A stretch of DNA of 64,000 nucleotides from Undaria pinnatifida. Lineage: Eukaryota; Sar; Phaeophyceae; Laminariales; Alariaceae. The DNA lies in contig JABAKD010000003.1 of assembly GCA_012845835.1 (NCBI GenBank), forward strand, positions 2,045,984 to 2,109,983. The letters run 5' to 3'. The position numbers and the translations under genes were made by a program. Positions 57,201 through 64,000 of this stretch are shown here, one piece after another (the first letter of the stretch is position 1; each line of letters begins with the position of its first letter). The notes under the pieces are model-generated. The model was not told where the DNA came from and made no database searches. It was given only the letters and a program-made list of their open reading frames with translations.

Positions 57201-60200
57201 CACCGTCGGAACGTGTAGAGCACCTGAGGACAGGGCACAAATAGAGCACGAATGTCAATCGTCGGCAGTGGTCTTGGCGATCTGTTCTGGCCAACGCTAT
57301 CCGAGTCACACAAGGAATAATGAGCTGAAGGTTTACACTTGATAAACCATGTAACCCTCGTAGAACTGCAGCTATAGCCCACGCTAATTCCAAGTACTTC
57401 GTCCCCAAAAAAGTGGGTGAAGTTCTAAAGGCGTGAAAACTTGAAGCGGTATGTTGCAACAAAGACAGCCCTAGCGGGATGCCACCAGTGGATAATGCCT
57501 ACATGCAAAACAACATTCGCCCCACCCCCGCGGTCCTCCGTTTCGACAAGAATGCGGGGTCAATGGCCCAATGATTAAGACAATCAACAGATGAGTACGC
57601 CTCCCTTCCCCCGTAACTCCCGTTAAGAATTAATTGTTTCCCAGGTCCTTACCTCCGGAGGTGGTGACTTTCTCCAGAGCTGCAATGGCGGCGTCTCTCA
57701 TCATCTTGCGATTATCGGCTACACACGCCAAAAGCGGCTCCGCGTAGATACGGGTCAGCTGCGCACGATCAGAGTACAACCGGACCAGGGAGTCATGCAT
57801 CGGTGGGGTGGTCGGTAATCGGCGCGGGAAGTGCGGCAAAAATGTGTGACGCTCAAAACAAATTTTATCCAAAAAAAATGCAATCCTCGCTACTGAAACA
57901 CCCTTGACTACAAGTAACCGTTTTCGGACTTGATTATATCTTGATAATAGCATAGCTACCAAAAACACGACGAGTGCGATATCCTCAAGCGTCTAGGAAG
58001 AGCGGGCAGCAGTACGAGTATGATCACTACATGCTGCACGCGTGTCGCGCAGCTCCTTTCACTGCAGTTCCGACACATCCCCGACCCCAGCGGCCGGGGC
58101 TGGTTTCATCATGTGCTGTGCTCAATGCCGTAACCGTCATACCACCATTTCGACATTGTTTCCCTGTGCAGCACCAAAAGGGTTAACACCTGGTACTTGG
58201 TACAAGCGAAGCTTTACTGACGTCCATAGAGTACTGTACTGCAAGAAAAATGTCTTAATCTGTACACAACGATGATGTTGGGATTCTGCAACCTGGGGAT
58301 TCTCGCAGTCTTACCTTGACCGCGGCCTCGGGCCCAACGCTGGAAGCTACTGCTGAAAGGGCGTTCGCAGCCAGAGGCTTGAGGTTTGATTGGGAGTCAG
58401 CCAGGCGAGGGGTGATGCTCTTCAGAAGCTCCACCATGAACCTATTCGCTTCCAGGTGGTTTCCCGACCTGAGTTGAAAGTACATACATAGGAAGGTTAA
58501 GGTTGTTCATAAATGGTGGTCGCGCACAACAGTCCAGGCAGGATACCGCGGTATCGAGCGTCTTGCACGTCAAAAGGCATTTACAACGGTAACCATTTTC
58601 AGCCTAACTCCCAGCCAGTGTTTTGTCCCCAAAACGGGGGTGAACTTGTAACGAGGTTACCGTTTCACTTGGGCGAACAGATCTGTTCGCGTTCCGCACC
58701 CGGCCTCACCACGTAGCTAGCATGTACTCCACGTGCAGAAGCTGTGGCTGTATTTCCACCGTGAAACGAGTTCGCACGAAGAGCCGTGAAACGCTTTCGG
58801 TTACGCATCGACGGTGTGGAGATAACAGCGCAAGCCAGTGTACCAGGTATGTAGTAGCAAGTCGGGATACTCGCGAGCAGCGCAATTCTTCAGCGAGCGA
58901 CGTTGAGGACTCACTTTGTGCACGCTTGGATGACCTCTTCCATGGCTGCCTTTCGGCCTTTCCATGCCTCCTTGCCCTTGACGCACTGCATACGAGTCAC
59001 GCAGTCCTGGCAGGTATAATAGTTACATGAAGTGGTAAATGTTCACTTTTGTACCAGGAATAGTATGTGAGCTGTAAGTTTGACTGACTGAATGGTTGAC
59101 TCTTAGCTTTCCATGCTGAATGATACGCCATTTTCGTTGGTGTTACATGCAGCTCCAGGTGAAAACATACGGACGCGCAAGTCCAAGTACCCTGGACAAG
59201 AACTACTCATAACAATATTTGAAACGAAAACGAACAGTTAGCAACGCGCACCTTGTCCAGCAAGGTGCTGAGGTCCATCCGTGGGAGACCACCACCACTA
59301 CCAGCACCACCGCCGTCCTGGGTAGCGTCGCCCGAGGATGGCGCCTTACGCGTCACTTGCGAGTTGGCAGCCGGGTCGTACCCGACCTTGCTGAACGTGC
59401 TGTCCACCTATGACAAGGGTCGTGAGGAGGAACACGTCGAGCAGTAAATACATCGAAAAAAAGTGACATACCAGTACCAAGTAATTGGGAGAAGCGAGCA
59501 TCGATAACATAGCGCAGAGCTAGATATATGCACCGTAGAAATCGTGACACTTAAAGGTACTAGAAGGAGCGAACCGTGACATCATGGCTTACAGCTTCCC
59601 ATCAAACTTTGCAACATGTGCTGCAAGTACGGCATCAACTTGCAGCACCAAGTTGCTGCATGAATACCTTGTTGCAACTACTGCACGGTCGAGCACGACA
59701 TTGCCGCGTACTGAAACTTCGCATTTAAGGGAACAAATTGCACTAGACGAAGGCATACCTGTGTTTGCAGAGCTGCCCGTAGTTCTGGCAGGAGGGCCTT
59801 CATGGGGGGCCCAAGGCGGTGGTACATGCTCCCCAGCAGCTCAAGCGCAGACGATCGTACCTGTTGGCGATAACAGCGCACAGCACATTGCCAACCAAGT
59901 TGGTCGCCTTTTGTTCAGAAGGTTTCTGGCGAACGACGGAGGCAACCTTACGCATGGCAAGGTGGGTTGAGCACTGAAACCTAGACTATTTTGAGGAGAA
60001 TAGCAAACGGGCTATCATAGAATATGCTACGTAAACTAGGGTCTCCCAGATTCAAACCAGAAGACCTGCGTTTCTTGTGCGCCGTTTTGATTTCGTCATT
60101 TCACCGAATTCTCAATTGCGATATTTACACGTAGATTGCAAAGTGGCCTGGATATCTCGTCACCGTGCATTTTTGTCAGGTTTCCGGTACTGCTATGCTG

Positions 60201-63200
60201 CATAATAAACGTACTGGTACAGAAGTAAAAGGGTACAGAAGTAAAAGCAGCATAAAATCGTGGTGCACTCGGTCAGCCCCACCCAAGGCGTCTTCACCCA
60301 ACACAACACCTTCCCTGCGCAAACTTCTCAGAGGCAACTGAGCGACTCAGTTTTTTCCTTCCACCTCGTCGTCATGCAGTGTTGCTGGCAAAACCAAACA
60401 GGTGGCAAGCCCACTAGGCAGGCAGATACCGGTATGTTTTCTATGGCTTTGCAGGAACCTGCAAGTAGTTCCTACCTTGGGGTTGGTGTGCTCGAGCTCT
60501 GCCACCGCAAACGCCACAACTTGGGGAACAGGAAGAACTCCGGCGCCGAAGTCCTTGACACACGCGTGAAGCCACACGAGCGCTTCACTGTGCACCAATG
60601 GCGCCTTTGCCTGTTTCGCAGCTTTCATCACCCTAACAAAATCGATAAAATTCAACACCAGGTACCATATGGGCTATGAGTGTTACAACAAGAATGACAA
60701 ATCGAATTCCAGGCGCCAGGTACTGGTATGGGTAATGAGTTACGAGTGTTAATTAACTCCACGCGACTTAAACGGGATGCACTGCACAAAAGACTACGGA
60801 ACTGTGATGGAGAGACGCCGAGTACATGATCAGATGTTATGCCTCTTGACTTTTACTGCGCACTGTAAGGACATACCTGGTATATATTCTTATAAATTAT
60901 AATTCCAACTACCCTGTCCCCGAAACGGGAGAGCAGTTCTAAATAGGTGGAGACATGAGAGACTTTGCCGTCACGCGTTTACGCCTTAATGACCGTTTGG
61001 ATCAGCGAACGATGTACAACACAGGTTAAAATGTTGCCTATACAGTCGGGGTCCCTCTTTAGTGCGGGTATGTGCCAAGCGATTTCACCCGCACCATATA
61101 AATACGGGCGTGGATAGTGCGCCTACCCGCACTATTGGGGGTTCTGAACCCCCAATAGTGAACCCCCAATAGTGCGGGTAGGCGCACGCGATATCACTAG
61201 GATCAATAATAGGACGTAGACAACAGCGAGGGTTACGAAGGTGGCACTGCTGTAGTGTACCAGTATGTAACAAGCGGGGGGTTGAACAGAATGTAGTGCC
61301 TCCGCGGGCAGAAGCCTGCGTCCGTTCGTTAGTGAGAAGAGAACATGCAACATGTTGCAAATGCTGCTGTACTGCGCAGCGATGAAAACCAAATCCTGAA
61401 CACAGCCGACAGGATATTTGGTCCATGACATATTACGCAATGAACGCTGAGTGTCCCAACAGGGATGTCTGTGCACAGTCCCATGATTGTTGTTTAATTC
61501 TGCGTTGACGGTTCCGCTTCAATATTGGAAAAAAAACCACAGGGTTACATCCTACACAAGGCAACCTACACAAAATGAAACCTAAACTTGCCAAAAGTGA
61601 AACACCTCTTCAACACAACCCAGACACCCACAGAGAAAAAAAAGGAGGGAACACTCTAAGAAAAACAGAACCAGGCACAATAAGGACCCGGCCCAGCGTC
61701 CTTCCCGGCCCAGTGTCCTTCCCGGCCCAGCGTCCTTCTTCCCGCACGCTTTACCTCACTTTCTTCAAGGAAACCCCACATTACACAACGCCACTCATGT
61801 TATTGGGGTTTGGCATGAACGCACGAAAAAAAAACACGAAAAAATCGACTCATTCACCACACGTATAAATCAGACACATGATAGAGCCGTTACCAACAAA
61901 CAACAGCAACTGCTGCTGTGTGCAGCGAAACGGCGGAGGCTTTAAATGTGAGGGCGCTGATATGGCAGAGTTCGCCTGCTGCATATGGCATCGTGTGCCT
62001 CTGCTGCTGTTCTCGTGGTCAGTAGGGGTATGCTGCTGCTACAAGTATAAGGTAGGGGTAGGTGTGGGTATTGGGAATTTGTGTGTGTTTGACCGCGCAT
62101 CTAGGCGGTTATGACGTCAGACCCACACTATAGACGGTTCTGGGAGTGACAAAACACGCATTATACAGGGGTGCCACAAATAGTGCGGCACCAGCACTAT
62201 AGAGCGGTCTAAGTTGTGCCAAGCGATTTCACCCGCACTATACCGGGCACCCGCACTATATAACCCGCACTGTAGAGGACCCCGACTGTATCGTCTAAGC
62301 GCACGCAGAACTCACCTTCGGGCTACCCAGGAAGGTCCAAGCGACTCTGCCGCTGACGTCAGCAGGGCAGACGTTGTCTCCTATTCGCATGCGCGCACGT
62401 CACCGCAATAGAATCGAGGTTACGCCTAAACATATGTATATACCAGGTATGCATGAATAAACGGACTAAAACCTTGCAGAGCAAAAGGCGTCAACGCCGT
62501 ATAATCGGACCTATACCCAATCTCGTACACGCAACGACGTATGCTAACTTCTGCTGGGCGCCGGAAAAGTCAAATTATAACGAGACACCCGATTTAAAGG
62601 GCATCCAAAACCGACTTATGAGCGGCAAAATCTGCCCGTCACGCCTCGTGGCGTCTGTACTAAAAATTCATACGACACCCAAGCATACATGAGAGCGGCA
62701 CGGAGATAAGAGTGGTAACACCGGCCTATTCCAAGAGGCTGTTAAATCAGGTACCCCACTGTTAACATCAACCCTGACCCTAACCTCGCCAAAGGTTCTG
62801 CAACGCGCATGAATCGGCACTGAACACGACTGGCCCTACCTGTTGCTTCCTATCCCCAAGTTTTTCCACCGCTGGCGAGAGTACGATGGACACAGCCGCG
62901 CGACTCCCACTTGCAGCACCAGCGTCTTGGCAAGCTTCCAGTAGGGTCGAAATGGCACCAAAGGCTGCCTTCAGCACGTTGAAGTTGGAGTCTTTGAACT
63001 GCTTAGTGTGCGCTGCCAACACCAGGATGACCGGGCTGAGGAAACCAGCAGGGTCTGCTAGAAAAGGAGCCGCGAATGTTTTGGTTCGAAGGGCGACCGT
63101 CAACAAAACGTTGCGAATTAAAAGAGCAGCACTGCATCCATCAACAAAAACAAACTCGTTTGCGAGTTACAAGAGCACCATTTTCATCAACGCACGGCCT

Positions 63201-63651
63201 ATAGGTAATGCGGGTACAGGCAAGTACCAGGTATTATATCATATACGGGGTATCCGGTGCCTGTATGAATTACCGTATCATACCTGACTGGACCCCCTGG
63301 CTGATGCGCTCAATAGAAGCCACCTTCTCTTTCCAAGCCGCACCGCGGAGTCCAGGGACGATGCTCTCTCCCCACCCCTAAGGCGAGGAACAAACAAAAG
63401 AAAGTGTGTTTAAACCAAACTTAATCGTTGGTTCGTAGAAGCCTGGTGTAAATCGCCACTGCGCAAGAACTTGTTCTCCCTGCTCATAACTATACCTGGT
63501 ACCTGGTACACTGCTGCACATGGTGCTACTGACTAAAACGACGGCCCACCTCGATCCCTGAGGCCTCGAGCTTATCCATAGCTTCCTCAAGAGTCATCGA
63601 CACGCTCTCGTCCCCCGCGTCGTCAGCCTCTGCGCCTGCGTAACACGCCAT
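45971..63651 (-). CDS. XMAP215: XMAP215/MOR1/CKAP5-family microtubule polymerase (31 exons, amino end outside the window)
   Basis: Thirty-one exons, all with GT-AG introns and consistent phases, give about 1,570 codons. In transcript order the protein shows TOG3, TOG4 and TOG5 arrays, a further helical region, and a basic tail ending TAG at 45,971-45,973. Family members bind tubulin through TOG domains and speed growth at microtubule plus ends. They act in spindle and cortical arrays. Full-length relatives have two more TOG domains, so exons beyond 64,000 are expected. The first visible exon has both an in-frame ATG (63,651) and an acceptor AG (exon start 63,635), and I favour the acceptor. 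The weakest points are the donor of the exon ending 48,440 (GTTCGA) and the exon 47,761-47,964. Exon lists are in the four entries that follow. Confidence 0.93.
51571..55333 (-). CDS. XMAP215: XMAP215-like gene, TOG5 exons
   Basis: Exons in order: 55333-55096, 54510-54370, 53768-53565, 52979-52861, 52592-52448, 51701-51571. After an alanine/proline linker the TOG5 entry motif RSRWFVSSDEPREHQ appears, as in family members. It is followed by LLRSEAVDILFPAR, DQLDLVFKWISLRLCEKENV, LVAAQYRLEDLEVDALLPTL, SKNSRTRIACLSELSRCIDV and AEVRSAALDAVGSCYISLDM. The final exon is a charged, proline-rich linker. All phases agree. Confidence 0.92.
55647..59006 (-). CDS. XMAP215: XMAP215-like gene, TOG4 and following linker exons
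   Basis: Exons in order: 59006-58915, 58468-58315, 57758-57653, 57223-57096, 56341-56137, 55806-55647. Landmarks are KGKEAWKGRKAAMEEVIQAC (first HEAT repeat with the loop tryptophan), SNLKPLAANALSAVASSVGP, VADNRKMMRDAAIAALEKV, GRIELLAWLKAAIPRIPAGE and VSPLLRCMQDKSTGARQVAQ. The last exon is a low-complexity linker rich in threonine, glycine and proline with a basic end (SLVKRPSRPT). The boundary of exon 57758-57653 is placed by phase and could be one base off. Confidence 0.92.
59252..63635 (-). CDS. XMAP215: XMAP215-like gene, TOG3 exons
   Basis: Exons in order: 63635-63550, 63377-63284, 63057-62840, 62380-62316, 60632-60476, 59860-59759, 59407-59252. The region starts MTLEEAMDKLEASGIE and carries the TOG intra-HEAT loop tryptophan in GLRGAAWKEKVASIERI. 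Further repeats are NFNVLKAAFGAISTLLEAC, VEKLGDRKQQ, HSEALVWLHACVKDFGAG and VRSSALELLGSMYHRLGPP. The last exon is a glycine-rich linker (VDSTFSKVGYDPAA ... GLPRMDLSTLLDK), which in relatives leads into TOG4. Exon phases join without a stop across all seven. The 65-base exon 62380-62316 lies alone between introns of 459 and 1,683 bases but is needed for phase. Confidence 0.92.
61043..62288. mobile_element. Non-autonomous mariner-like element (MITE) inside an intron
   Basis: Terminal inverted repeats of about 26 bases start CAGTCGGGGTCC and continue to AGTGCGGGT. They face each other at 61,043 and 62,288 and are flanked by TA on both sides (61,041-61,042; 62,289-62,290). TA duplication with CAGT ends is the Tc1/mariner hallmark. 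AGTGCGGGT recurs several times beneath each end. No transposase frame is inside. The element fills most of the 1,683-base intron between 60,632 and 62,316. Confidence 0.8.
61117..61187. repeat. 27-bp perfect inverted repeat within the MITE
   Basis: The arms 61,117-61,143 and 61,161-61,187 are exact complements (GTGCGCCTACCCGC... / ...GCGGGTAGGCGCAC) around a 17-base spacer that itself repeats CCCCCAATAGTG. Confidence 0.95.
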
Positions 63652-64000
63652 GAACAACGAAACGATGCGTGGGTTTGACAGGTTGTCCGGAGAGAACGAG
63701 GAAGATTCGATGCACCACCACCTCCGAACGACAAATTGAGAAAGGAGTGTTGTTGTGTTGTTGTGTTGTGTTGTGCAGTGTCGCATGCTATGGCAAGAGA
63801 GCACTTAAATTTTCTGAGCCTCCCTCCCTACTGAGAAGCTTTATAGCCCCACAAAACTGACTTTTGATAAAAAAAATGCACGCCAAATGCGATGGACATT
63901 CCCATGGTCTCCAGGTGTACAAGGGTGTACAGAATATTATTGTTCTTCGAAAAATGAAATTCCGACGATATTGGGTACTGTAGCGGTTACTTATTATAAT
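63652..64000 (-). other. Upstream intron or leader of the XMAP215-like gene
   Basis: No further TOG exon was found to the window edge. The tract contains a CAACACAACA-type repeat (minus strand, 63,745-63,775). It is most likely intron, because two TOG domains should still lie upstream. Confidence 0.5.

Overview
The window is nuclear eukaryotic DNA. One large gene is cut into many small exons by GT-AG introns of about 250 to 1,700 bases. Around it lie retrotransposons, DNA transposon relics, long tandem arrays and trinucleotide repeats. The roughly even base composition, long introns, CAG/CTG repeats, a Ty3 integrase with a chromodomain-like tail, and DIRS-like tyrosine-recombinase retroelements fit a stramenopile, most likely a brown alga. 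That placement is inference; no ribosomal RNA or organelle gene is present to confirm it.

Bases 1-9,500 hold the decayed remains of a DIRS/Ngaro-like retroelement on the minus strand (reverse transcriptase and RNase H at 6.4-7.75 kb, tyrosine recombinase at 0.8-1.8 kb). A decayed DDE transposase gene (2.7-5.2 kb) lies between the two halves. Satellite-like repeats and a purine-rich tract follow. Bases 9.7-13.7 kb hold divergent tandem repeats and an inverted repeat of about 820 bp.

Bases 13,757-23,998 are a nearly complete, recent Ty3/gypsy-type element. Its 441-bp LTRs differ at two positions, it has a 4-bp target duplication, and a related unoccupied site is present at 9.68-9.77 kb. Its polyprotein reads gag-like, protease, reverse transcriptase, RNase H, then a cytosine-5 DNA methyltransferase-like domain, then integrase with chromodomain-like and Tudor-like tails. 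The methyltransferase inside a retrotransposon is the most striking feature of the window. This copy is disabled by several stops and frameshifts.

Bases 24-45 kb are gene-poor: a Ty3 fragment, three copies of a GACCC-pentamer satellite element, tRNA-like relics, trinucleotide runs and at least eight tandem arrays or local duplications.

Bases 45,971-63,651 (minus strand) carry 31 exons of an XMAP215/MOR1/CKAP5-family microtubule polymerase: TOG3, TOG4, TOG5 and the C-terminal region. The amino-terminal TOG domains lie beyond the right edge. Splice phases agree throughout. Its largest intron holds a 1.25-kb non-autonomous mariner-like element. A short motif, TACCTGGTA or its complement, recurs in introns and intergenic DNA far more often than chance predicts.
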